From contig RPFO01000076.1 in assembly GCA_009746045.1 (NCBI GenBank), forward strand, positions 1,752,554 through 1,776,436: a stretch of 23,883 nt of DNA, written 5' to 3'. Each line of letters opens with the position of its first letter. The stretch's first letter is position 1. Below, one piece after another: positions 8,128 to 17,026 of the stretch. The notes beneath the pieces were generated by a model. The model made no database searches. It saw only the letters and a program-made list of their open reading frames with translations, and had not been told where the DNA came from. Source of the stretch: Mesostigma viride (taxonomy: Eukaryota > Streptophyta > Mesostigmatophyceae > Mesostigmatales > Mesostigmataceae). Both the position numbers and the translations under genes were made by a program.

Positions 8128-8614
8128 AGTTGCAATCTGTTGCATGACCGAAATGCGTGTATAAACTGGTGCATGCATAATGGAATGTAAATCTGTGAAA
8201 CAATACTCACAATTGCTGCACACAGCTTGTGTGCATGACCATGGTGGCAGTATAGCCAAGTTGATGCATTATAATTAGTGGTCACACTGACTGTCGGTCA
8301 GGCTGTTGAAGTCGTGCCAAGGATTGATGAGATAAAACACCCCTTCAGCGGGAAGAAAAATACGGCAATATTCCCTGCTAATGGATATTTGTAAATGGTT
8401 CTAGAAGCGTCTAGAAGCATTGTGCAACGCTGGCGTAACGCTAGTTCAGTGTGCCTCTTGGAAATCGCAAATGCACATGAGATGTGATTGGTGCCATGTC
8501 GATAAGGCCTATCGCAATCTTGGGGTTGCACACATGACTTGTAAACATATAAATTGATAATAAACCCAGGCACCTAGTGCCGCATTCTTGCAAACATCAT
8601 TCTCAATCTCAACT
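8128..8614 (+). repeat. 3' LTR of the copia-like element
   Basis: 487 bp, the same length as the 5' LTR and identical except at three positions. It starts AGTTGC and ends CAACT, followed by the CTATT duplication and the resumed LINE frame. Confidence 0.95.
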
Positions 8615-8619
8615 CTATT
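8615..8619. other. Target site duplication, right copy (CTATT)
   Basis: Matches 2900-2904. Removing the element and one copy leaves the LINE frame continuous, which independently confirms the element borders. Confidence 0.85.
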
Positions 8620-10006
8620 CTTTAATGATATATACCTCAACCCCCTTAATCGCCCCTTCGGATGCTTAAGTGGCCCTAACCCCTATGAAGGCTTCATAAC
8701 ATCCCCCCACCCTGTAACCACTATTCTCCACCTGTATATTCTCCACGGTGACTGCTACCGCCTCTTAACATATAACGAACTGGCTGCCTGGGTCCCCAAT
8801 ATGCCTACTTATGCTGCCTGGGCCGCGCTAGTACAAGCCATACCTCCCCGCTGGCACACACTCATGACTTCTCCCCGTGCCCCCTATAAAGCTGGTGAAT
8901 GGTGCTACTTTTGTCCTGCATACAGCACGACCGCAACCTGCTCGGGGAAGGTGATCGCAGAACTCCCCCCTGGAACCCTGCACGTTCAACTACTGGCGCC
9001 GCTGAGCGGCCACAATGGCTGTCTGGCTCAACTTACAACTGCAGTGGTGTTCCTCCCCACCCAGCTATGCCACCGGATTCGGGTTGTACCTTGGTCCCTT
9101 GAACAATCATGTGTATACCAACCCAACCCCAACCTTCCAGACGCTGCTATTATTTGGCTACATGTGGGATCAACCCGCCTGGACATGTTGTAATTGGATC
9201 CAGTGGAATTTGGCTGGGTGCTAAATCAGGGTGACAGCAGAGTTGTAAAAGGCCTTTACGAGTACACGGCAGAGTGGGGCTACACAATGCTCTTGCATAA
9301 AAATCATCAATTCCACCCCGGACGGACACGCTGGGGCGCTACTGAGTGGCCTGGCCACACCTGGGTCCGCAACATCACCCTCGCCGCTGACCACCCGCTG
9401 ATTGATCGCCACGCGACCGACGTACAACACCTCTTGATGCACCGGTCCATCGGGGTCGGGGAGATCCTCCACCGGCGATTTAACCACCCTGCTACATGTT
9501 TATGTACCAACCCCACTGAAACTGTGGAACACCGATTTTTATGGTGTAACCTCCAGGGAGTTTGGACCTGGTTGATTGGTTTATGGGCAGCCTGGACATC
9601 TGAGCCTATCATACCGGTGTCTACCCGCTCAATTATCTTTGGCATCACTGGCACCCCTGGCCTGGAGCTCACCTTTTCACAACAAGCGTGGATATGGCTC
9701 CGCACATGCATGTTATATACAATCTGGACGGTGCGAAACGATGTGGTGTTCAATAGGCGCACAGTTTTCGACAAAGCTGGGGTTCTCTCGCGCTTCATTT
9801 ACCTATGGAACTCCGGCATGCGACGCTACTGGATGGTTGCAAATGAACAAAACAAAATCTGGGACCCTGGCGCGGACCAGGATAAGCCCAGCCCACTTGA
9901 GATCTTTCATGACCTCATGGGCAAAAACAGGATCTTTACCCACATGCCCAATGACAACCCACTAGAAGTTCAGTGGCTTCCGTGGTCTAGTAAGGCTCCG
10001 TTTTAG
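8615..10006 (+). pseudogene. LINE reverse-transcriptase ORF, right part
   Basis: Same frame as 2483-2904. It starts with LFFNDIY...NPLNRPFG, then the LINE C-terminal pattern of a G..YRLLTYNELAAWVPN segment, DPVEFGW...YEYTAEWGYTMLL and a zf-RVT-like zinc region CLC...ETVEHRFLWC at about 9497-9545, followed by WTWLIGLW and IWTVRNDVVFNR. It ends with TAG at 10004-10006. One in-frame TAA at 9191-9193 splits it. The zinc motif has C-X-C rather than C-X2-C, a sign of decay or divergence. The insertion-interrupted, stop-containing, 5'-truncated copy should be non-functional. The last 87 bp of this LINE (9952-10038) recur inverted at 17063-17149. Confidence 0.85.
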
Positions 10007-10041
10007 CCACTGACATCTTGATACCCTAGGCTTAGCAGTGA
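10007..10041 (+). other. LINE 3' tail
   Basis: Only 35 bp separate the LINE stop from the Helitron-like repeat. The inverted second copy at 17063-17149 ends at the equivalent of 10038, suggesting the true LINE 3' end is ...CTTAGCAG. I see no poly(A) run. Confidence 0.6.
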
Positions 10042-10608
10042 CTAGTGGCACCCGCTGGCTTCTCCCAGCCCAAAACAGGGTCCCTATTTTTGGCAGTACT
10101 TCGCCCCGCTGCCCGCTGCCCGCTCAGTGCCCGCAGCCCGCAGCCCGCTGCCCGCTGCCCGCTGCCCGCTGCCCGCTGCCCGCTGCCCGCTGCCCGCTGC
10201 CCGCTGCCCGCTGCCCGCTGCCCGCTGGAATAGTACGGTGCTCGCTTCGCTGGCGGATTGGTGCGCAGTACGCTGCCCGCTGCCCGCTGGAATAGTACGG
10301 TGCTCGCTTCGCTCGCGGATTGGTGCGCAGTACGGTGCTCGCTCGCTTCGCTCGCTCGCCGTACGGTGCTCGCTCGCTTCGCTCGCTCGCGGTAGGGTGC
10401 TCGCTCGCTTCACTCGCTCGCCGCGCGCAGTGCACAGCTCGCTGCGCTCGCCGTGCGCTGCGCGCAGGCCGCTGAAGCGGCCGCTCGCTCGCTTCGCTCG
10501 CTCGCTGGGATTGGCGGTTAGTTATTCCGGTTGTTTTGGATTGGCGGGGAAGTCACGATGCCCTGGATAGTGCGGGATGACTACTCATTGCCAAATTAGT
10601 ATATAGGA
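10042..10608 (-). mobile_element. Helitron-like non-autonomous repeat A
   Basis: On the minus strand the repeat starts TCCTATATACTAATTTGG (right end) and ends GCCAGCGGGTGCCACTAG (left end). Just inside the 3' end is a small hairpin (GCTGG/CCAGC), and GGGTGCCA plus CTAG then place the end 12 bases from it. Helitrons start with TC and end with CTRR preceded by a hairpin some 10-12 bases upstream. The base after CTAG is T, as expected. Internally there are CCCGCTG heptamers, two GGAATAGTACGGTG blocks, CTCGCTCGCTTCGCTCG runs, a GGCCGCT/AGCGGCC palindrome and a conserved ~80-bp 5' block. There is no Rep-helicase, so it would depend on a helper. Assignment is inferred from termini shared by several copies. 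Confidence 0.62.
10104..10226. repeat. CCCGCTG heptamer array in repeat A
   Basis: Near-perfect 7-bp tandem units, with a few CCCGCAG variants at the left. Shorter arrays of the same unit occupy the same place in repeats B (about 10674-10747) and C (about 10993-11048). On the minus strand they would read as Ala-Gly-Ser-Gly-Gln-Arg-Ala-type repeats, which I regard as an artefact. Confidence 0.9.
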
Positions 10609-10928
10609 CTAGAGTAACCCGCTGGCTCCGCCCAGCCCAAAACAGGGTCCCTTTTTTTGGCAGTACTTCGCCCCGCTGCCCGCAGCCCGCAGCCCGCAGC
10701 CCGCTGCCCGCTGCCCGCTGCCCGCTGCCCGCTGCCCGCTGCCCGCTGGAATAGTACGGTGCTCGCTTGGCTCGCGGATTGGTGCGCAGTACGCTGCCCG
10801 CTGCCCGCTGGACTGAATAGTACGGTGCTCGCTTCGCTCGCGGATTGGTGCGCAGTACGGTGCTCGCTCGCTTCGCTCGCTCGGTAGGGTGCTCGCTTGC
10901 TTCGCTCGCTCGGTAGGGTGCTCGCTCG
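10609..10928 (-). mobile_element. Helitron-like repeat B, truncated at its 5' end
   Basis: It begins at the plus-strand CTAG (10609-10612) that directly abuts the TC end of repeat A. It carries the same 3' hairpin and the spacer GGGTTACT, the AAAACAGGGTCCC block, a heptamer array and two TACGGTG blocks. It stops inside the CTCGCT-rich part where repeat C starts, so the conserved 5' block is missing. Confidence 0.58.
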
Positions 10929-11240
10929 CTAGTGGCACCCGCTGGCTTCGCCCAGCCCAAAACAGGGTCCCTTTTTTTGGCAGTACTTCGCCCCGCAGCC
11001 CGCTGCCCGCTGCCCGCAGCCCGCTGCCCGCTGCCCGCTGCCCGCTGCGCGCTGCGGTAGGGTACTCGCTCGCTCGCTCGCGGTACGGTGCTCGCTCGCT
11101 TCGCTCGCTCGCTCATTGGTGTTCGCTCGGCTGGGATTGTTGGTTAGTGATTCCGGTTGTTTTGGATTGGCGGGGAAGTCGCGATGCCCTGGATAGTGCG
11201 GGATGACTACTACATTGCTAAATTTCCAGGTAAATAGGGA
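10929..11240 (-). mobile_element. Helitron-like repeat C
   Basis: The minus-strand 3' end is the same GGGTGCCACTAG with hairpin as in A. The 5' end reads TCCCTATTTACCTGG, preceded by A as Helitron insertions usually are. It contains the AAAACAGGGTCCC block, a short CCCGCTG array, CTCGCTCGC runs and the conserved 5' block (GATTGGCGGGGAAGTCGCG, then GATAGTGCGGGATGACTAC). Its right 155 bp (11084-11238) recur at 16872-17026. It directly abuts the CTGAGA array. Confidence 0.6.
11084..11238. repeat. 155-bp direct repeat, left copy
   Basis: The segment from TACGGTGCTCGCTCGC to GGTAAATAGG is repeated at 16872-17026 with equal length and one clear mismatch (GGGATTGTT/GGGATGGTT). It is the conserved part of repeat C. 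Confidence 0.9.
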
Positions 11241-11580
11241 TCTGAGATTTTTCTCAGTTTTTCTCAGTTTTCTCAGTTTTCTCAGGAAGGCTGCCTGAGA
11301 TTTCCTGAGATTTCCTGAGATGTCCTGAGATTTCCTGAGATTTCCTGAGATCAACTGAGAAAAATCTCAGTTTTCTCAGGAAAACTGAGAAAATCACCTG
11401 AGAAAACTGAGAAAACTGAGAAAAAACTGAGATCAGCCTGAGAAAGTCGCCTGGCCTGAGATTTTTTTTTCTCAGGAACGAAATTTCTCAGGCGCCCGGT
11501 TTTTTCTCAGGTTGCTGCCTGAGAAAATCTGAGACTGAGAATATCTGGGAAACTTAAGGCCTGAGAAAAACTGAGAAACC
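11241..11580. repeat. CTGAGA-type decanucleotide array, left
   Basis: Built from CTGAGATTTC-like 10-bp units and their complements (TTTCTCAG), with A- and T-run length variation. A 58-bp stretch at 11294-11351 with an internal GATGTCC variant occurs almost unchanged in reverse complement at 16736-16792. There is no coding capacity beyond artefacts. Confidence 0.88.
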
Positions 11581-11740
11581 TCATGCACACAGAGAAATCG
11601 CATTCATACCACGCAACCAGAAATCACTTTGATTACAAATTATAATAATTTCTTGTGCAGTTGGAGTACAGCTCTTCAAGTTTAATAAGAACATCAATTT
11701 CAGTCACTAGACGAGTTGCTACAATCTGCTTCAGCGTAGC
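11581..11740. other. Short unassigned AT-rich segment
   Basis: Transition from the array to the GC-rich minisatellite. I see no feature. Confidence 0.4.
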
Positions 11741-12115
11741 TCACTTTTCCATACGCCCTTGCACTTCTCCTCGTTGGTGCAAGGTCGCCCCGGCTAGGTT
11801 CAGCCACATTCTTGTGCTGCCTACCCCCTCTCCCCCTCTGCCCACGATTCCCCCGCGTAGGTTCAGCCGCATACTCGCGGCCATCGCCACCACGGGCAGA
11901 ATCAGCAGCATTTTCTGCTGCAGGCTGCCTCCTTCCTCTCCCCCTCCGTCCACGCTTCCCCGTGCAGGTTCAGACGCATTGTAGCTGCATGGGTCATCAC
12001 TGTCGCTGCTAGGTGGAGCCACATCCTCTTGGCTACCATTATCACTGCCGCTGCAGATGGAGGAATCAGTTTCTGCTGCAGGCTGCTTACCCCTCCTCTT
12101 CCTTGGTGCAGGCAT
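11741..12115 (-). CDS. Hypothetical small protein or coding-like minisatellite
   Basis: A 124-codon minus-strand frame starts at an ATG (12113-12115) with MPAPRKRRGKQPAAE, a nuclear-localisation-like basic patch, followed by an acidic Ser/Asp-rich stretch. The second half repeats MRLNLRG-, MWLNLAG-type segments because the DNA is an imperfect tandem repeat: (A)GGTTCAGCC recurs near 11796, 11859 and 11966, and TTCTGCTGCAGGCTGC near 11911 and 12070. The start looks protein-like and the repeat part does not. I do not recognise a family. It might be the first exon of a gene that has been lost, or chance. Confidence 0.25.
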   Translation of the reverse strand: MPAPRKRRGKQPAAETDSSICSGSDNGSQEDVAPPSSDSDDPCSYNASEPARGSVDGGGEEGGSLQQKMLLILPVVAMAASMRLNLRGGIVGRGGEGVGSTRMWLNLAGATLHQRGEVQGRMEK

Positions 12116-12145
12116 GCCATCCTCGCTGCCACACTAGGAACGGAG

Positions 12146-12191
12146 TGTTGACAAACTTTGACAATTGTTTGTCAAGAATTGTCAAATAGTT
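12146..12191. repeat. TTGACA array, left piece
   Basis: Contains TTGACAAACTTTGACAATTG and the inverted form TGTCAAGAATTGTCAA. It continues at 12570 after repeat D, so one array was split by an insertion. Confidence 0.75.
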
Positions 12192-12569
12192 CTAGTGTGA
12201 CCCGCTGGCTTCACACAGCCAAAAAAAAAAAAATTTTAATCAATTTTTGGCGGTAGAGAGACCATGGAGGGACTGCCCGCTGCCCGCTGTAGACGCATAC
12301 TGTAGTTCGTAGAAGCGTACTCCTTCGCTGCACTCCGGAGAGGAATCGTGACGGACTGACGGTCTCCTTCGCTGCCCTCCAGAGAGGAGGCCGCTAAAGC
12401 GGCCGCTCGCTTCGCTCGCTGGGAGCTTTGCGCGGATTGGTTGGCAGTTCTTCCGTGCGCTTGGCGCGGATTGGTGGTCAGTCAGTCCGCCCCTTCTGGA
12501 TTGGCCGCGTACTCGGTGATGCCCTGAATAGTGTCGGATTACCTTACATTGCCAAATTAGTAATATAGA
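12192..12569 (-). mobile_element. Helitron-like repeat D, diverged
   Basis: The minus-strand 5' end is TCTATATTACTAATTTGG preceded by A. The 3' end is GCCAGCGGGTCACACTAG with hairpin GGCT-GTGTGA-AGCC. Internally it keeps remnants of the heptamer array (CCCGCTG twice), the palindrome GGCCGCT-AA-AGCGGCC (12389-12404) and a diverged version of the conserved 5' block. The base after CTAG is A rather than T. It lies inside the TTGACA array. Confidence 0.6.
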
Positions 12570-12880
12570 TTCTTGACATATCAACTGACATGACCTTGAC
12601 AAACCTTGACAGAACTTGACAAAAGCTTGACATGATAACATCAAAGGCTTGACAAACCTTGACAGAATGTTGAAAGGTTGACAAAACCTTGACAATCTTT
12701 GAAATATCAACATATCAACACGGAAAAAAATGTCAATACACTGACAAACCAAGGTGATGTGTCAAGAAATGTCAAGACGTTAACAAACGAAGGCCAAAAA
12801 AATTGTTAACATGACAAAATGTCCACAAATGTTAACATGACAAACGTCAACATGACAACCAAAGGCGTAGCAAACTGACA
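12570..12880. repeat. TTGACA-type degenerate array, right piece
   Basis: Many TTGACA(A) units spaced by 3-12 bases (CCTTGACAAACCTTGACAG and similar), becoming TTAACATGACA-like towards the right. TTGACA also matches the bacterial -35 consensus, but here it is only a satellite unit. Confidence 0.85.
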
Positions 12881-12950
12881 AATCAACACCACGCACAGGT
12901 AAACTTATTTCATTAAAATCAACAAGTTCAAAAGACCACCTAAACCAAGT

Positions 12951-12970
12951 CATCATCATCATCATCATCA
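12951..12970. repeat. (CAT)n microsatellite
   Basis: Six or more uninterrupted CAT/ATC units. Confidence 0.9.
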
Positions 12971-13643
<673 letters not shown>

Positions 13644-13789
13644 CCTGGTATTCTCACCTAAACTGTCCCTATGTACCTCACAAGATGTAGGGAACTGCGA
13701 AACCACAGGAATACCTAGAGAAGAGCGCTTCCTGGCTCACGAAAAACTCGCCGATTGAGTGCTTGACGTTCACGTTTGATAATGCTGAA

Positions 13790-13823
13790 CTGCGTTATCA
13801 AATCATCTGCGTTATCAAATCAT
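13790..13823. repeat. 17-bp tandem duplication
   Basis: CTGCGTTATCAAATCAT occurs twice in a row without mismatch. Confidence 0.9.
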
Positions 13824-13854
13824 CATCTGGCAGAGTCACGTCACTTGGTTGGTG

Positions 13855-13887
13855 CCGGGCCCGCTACAAAAAACGTAGCGGGCCCGG
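13855..13887. repeat. Strong 13-bp hairpin with A-rich loop
   Basis: CCGGGCCCGCTAC and GTAGCGGGCCCGG are perfect complements around a 7-base loop AAAAAAC. No T-run follows on either strand, and no coding region adjoins it. Confidence 0.85.
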
Positions 13888-14929
13888 TGATGTCGCTATT
13901 ACACCACCCGACTTTACATCGAGTCACTGTGAATGATATATATATATGGCTGCCTACAGCACCGCGCATGGTGTCCAAGTAAAATTATGGCGCTGCCAAG
14001 GCTGCGTACCTGCCGTTATCGCCTTGGTCTTTGTCACGGTGGCGTTCTCCAATTCACGTGCAACGTCCACTTCCTGTGCCAGCTCTGGCGCGGCGCGTGC
14101 CCTTCGGGCTGAATTTCAAATTTCCGCGTGCAGTCCGTTGGAGAGGGGCGCTGCGTCCGGAGTCCGGACTTAGGGAATTCGGAGGCTGCTGGTCGCACAA
14201 AAGATCGTTGTTGGCTGTTGAGTGATGTCCGACTGGCACGATGGAGAGGGCTCCATCACATTGGCGACCTCACCAGTGGCCCACATGTACCGACGAGACC
14301 TGCATCTCGAGCTTGTCGGCCCTCACGCTGCAGCTGTCGCCATGCGAGACGCCCTGAGACTCTCGGCATGATTTTTCCCGTGCAATATCACGCCCTCGAT
14401 TCGCAGCAAGGCCCGTCTGCTCCAATATGGCCGACTGCGGGCTGTGCCGTAACAGGAAATGTCCGGGTGATGGCAGGCAGTGCCTACCCATCCCACCGCA
14501 CGCACCGCGTCAAGCAATATTTCCACTTCCGCTGCTGCTGGGCACCGGGCTACTGCCTACATTTCTTCAATCGCTCCATCGCCTCCTCCATGGTGCCTCG
14601 CTCCCTGCGGCCCCTCCGCCACGCCGGATATCCATGGCAATCAAGCCTACCGGCTACCACCATACCGGCCACGAGCCCTTGCTGCACCAAACGAAGTGTG
14701 CGGCCCCGAATTAAGTGAAGTACACGGCAGGACTGGGAACCACCTGAAATTACATCGGGGTCTCCAGTGGACTTGGCGTCACATCTTGCTAACGTTGTCA
14801 CTGTCGGCAGTTGTCAGTTGCTGTTGGTTGTTGCATGCTGAGGGTTGCAGATGTTCTAGGAACAGCTGGTCCAATGTTGCTATGCATGCAGTTACTCTTG
14901 CCATTACGTGTGTCCGTGTGCCTCCAACC
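13888..14929. other. Unassigned region, no supported gene
   Basis: Several overlapping frames exist (for example 14128-14718, 196 codons) but their translations look random, rich in Arg, Pro, Ser and Cys. A short TATATATATA run lies near 13937. No known domain or repeat is visible. Confidence 0.4.
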
Positions 14930-15764
14930 ATCCCGCCACAATGCCAGCACCCTCCACCCCGCTAACTCCCACTCGCCCCACTCCCCTGCCTGTTCCATAC
15001 CCGCCCCACCCACAAATATACGTCACAGACATCCACATGCCGTTATCCATCCCCACCTGACTACGGACTACTCTCGCCCCCACGCTGAGGTCCCCCACAA
15101 CACCGTAACACCGCCCTCCTCCCCCAAACCATCCGATGACCCACCCGACCATCCACCTTGAGTCCCCCCAAACCAACCTATCTGACTACCACCCTTCCGT
15201 ATTACATACACCACCTTCCACACCAACATAACAAACCACCTACTAAACAAACCTACCGCCCCACAACGAGGTTCCCCTACACCACTGCACCCCGCCCACC
15301 CCGCCCCCCGCTGCCCCAACATACGATGACTCCACCCCACCATCCACGTGAAGCATAACCATCCACCCCGGCCTCCGGGGCAACCAATCAGCTGTCCACT
15401 CAACCATAACTGACACTGCTGCACCGACCACCGGCAAGCCCGCCTACGTACCATACCCAAGCCACCCACGCAACCCAAGCATCCCCAACCCTCACACGAA
15501 CCTGTGACCTACGCACGAGCTACCTACAACTGCGACTCACAACTACTACATAATCAACCCATAACAATGTCCCCCATGACCCCCGCCAAAGGGGGGGGTC
15601 CCCCCAATAGTCCAACACACACACACACACACACACTCTACAATACCCAGGACCACGAGTACCCACCCAATTCACCTCCCACAACGGTATCACCCACGAG
15701 TCCAGTGCCCCACCCATGTCCACAGCGACACCCCGGAGACTTCACCACGCCCACCGACTGCACG
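14930..15764. other. G-poor, C/A-rich segment
   Basis: The plus strand is dominated by CCACC, CCCAC and ACA words and has almost no G; for example, 15181-15240 has two G in 60 bases. Frames are broken by stops, so it is not a proline-rich coding exon in any long frame. It contains (AC)n at 15615-15636. The composition suggests degenerate C-rich minisatellite DNA with strong strand asymmetry. Confidence 0.6.
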
Positions 15765-16030
15765 CACGCACACCTAGCTGCACACTCCCACGCACCTACC
15801 CTCGCACGCACGCATGCACGCAGCCATCAACCCACCCACCAAGGCACGCCTGCACAAACGCGCACATGCACAAGTGCACGCACACGCACACATAGCTGCA
15901 CACTCTCACGCACCCACTCACGCACGCACGCCTGCACACAGCCATCAACCCACCCGCCAAGGCACGCCTGCACAAACGCACTCATGCACAACTGCACGCA
16001 CACCTAGCTGCACGCCTGCACGCAGTCACG
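15765..16030. repeat. Tandem repeat, ~115-bp unit, 2.3 copies
   Basis: The marker CACAC(C/A)TAGCTG recurs at 15769, 15887 and 15999, and CATCAACCCACCC followed by AAGGCACGCCTGCACAAACG recurs in between. Units are made of smaller CACGCA-like words. Confidence 0.85.
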
Positions 16031-16525
16031 CAATGCATGGCAGCATGCCCGCCTTCTATATCATTCTTGGAATATCATGTTGCATATGGCATTATTATCA
16101 TGTTTGTAAATTTAACTCCTTGCTTTCTGTATGCTTTCTTTCTTTGGGGGATGACTTGATGCAGATCGTGGAGCATACAAGCTCGACGAGAAGACGTACA
16201 CATCAATATTGAGTGAAACCACCGTTGCTGGGCTCTGGCATGCCAGCTGTTATATGGCCATGAGCCATCAGCTAGCAATCCAGAAATAGGATGAGAGCAG
16301 TTTTGAGTCGATGTTTTATATTTTGATGGTATTGAAATGATGAGTCACAGAATGCCACAATGAAACATAAGTTCATTACTATCAAACAGCGTGATGCCAT
16401 GAATGCCACGCCTAATACCACAAGATGTGCTAATAACGTATTTAATTCATTAATGAATTGTTGGATTTATTGCATGATGGTGTTATGCTTGTTAGAATAC
16501 ACATTTAATTCTGGCAATGGCATGC
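16031..16525. other. Unassigned AT-richer segment
   Basis: Composition changes sharply from the C-rich block to AT-rich sequence. Only short frames occur and I see no repeats. It may be unique sequence inside the larger composite. Confidence 0.4.
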
Positions 16526-16845
16526 CTGAGAAAATGCCCTGAGATTTTAAGCGCCTGAGAAAATGCCCTGAGATTTTCAGCCTGAGAAAAAAAAATCTCA
16601 GTGTCCACGTAAAATCTCAGTTTCCACTTAGCCCTGAGATTTCCTGAGATTTCCTGAGAAAAAGCCAATTTTCTCAGGCCAATCTCAGGAAATCTCAGGT
16701 CACTTTCTCAGGAAATCTCAGGAAATCTCAGGAAAATCTCAGGAAATCTCAGGAAATCTCAGGACATCTCAGGAAATCTCAGGAAATCTCAGTTTTTTTC
16801 TCAGGAAATCTCAGGAAATCTCAGGAAATCTCAGTTTTCTCAGTA
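16526..16845. repeat. CTGAGA-type decanucleotide array, right (inverted)
   Basis: Mostly GGAAATCTCA units, the reverse complement of the left array. 16736-16792 is the inverted partner of 11294-11351, including the single GGACATC variant. Confidence 0.88.
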
Positions 16846-16871
16846 GCGAGTTCCTAGTGAGCTCGCTAGTA

Positions 16872-17026
16872 TACGGTGCTCGCTCGCTTCGCTCGCTCGC
16901 TCATTGGTGTTCGCTCGGCTGGGATGGTTGGTTAGTGATTCCGGTTGTTTTGGATTGGCGGGGAAGTCGCGATGCCCTGGATAGTGCGGGATGACTACTA
17001 CATTGCTAAATTTCCAGGTAAATAGG
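16872..17026. repeat. 155-bp direct repeat, right copy (Helitron-like remnant E)
   Basis: Same orientation and length as 11084-11238. It holds the CTCGCTCGCTTCGCTCG run and the conserved 5' block of the Helitron-like family. The CTAG-end half is missing. Confidence 0.88.

Larger units (their letters stand above)
2905..8614 (+). mobile_element. Complete Ty1/copia-like LTR retrotransposon
   Basis: The 5710-bp element is bounded by 487-bp LTRs at 2905-3391 and 8128-8614, flanked by a CTATT duplication, with a purine-rich tract just before the 3' LTR. It carries Gag with two zinc knuckles, integrase, a retropepsin-like domain, reverse transcriptase and RNase H. Integrase lies before reverse transcriptase, which places it with copia rather than Ty3. 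The LTRs differ at only three of 487 positions, so the insertion is recent. It sits inside a LINE ORF. Oddities are the LTR termini AGTT...AACT instead of TG...CA, only 20 nt between LTR and gag ATG, PR placed after IN, and coding frames that alternate with overlaps. Whether it is active cannot be told from sequence. Confidence 0.95.

Noticed and set aside
9015-9224. 69-codon alternative frame inside the LINE as a separate gene
   Set aside because: The LINE frame continues on both sides in its own register; this frame is probably a shadow, though a local double frameshift cannot be excluded.
10084-11116. Long minus-strand ORFs of Ala-Gly-Ser-Gln-Arg and Ser-Glu-Arg repeats
   Set aside because: They are simply translations of the CCCGCTG and CTCGCTCGCTTCGCTCG repeats, open in several frames at once, with no domain.
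11241-11580. CRISPR-like array
   Set aside because: Units are 10 bp with no unique spacers of regular size, both orientations are mixed, and the context is eukaryotic transposons.
12570-12880. TTGACA motifs as bacterial -35 promoter boxes
   Set aside because: They form a satellite array with no -10 partners and the surrounding elements are eukaryotic.
14128-14718. 196-codon plus-strand ORF
   Set aside because: Composition is random-looking, overlapping frames are equally open, and no motif or start context supports it.
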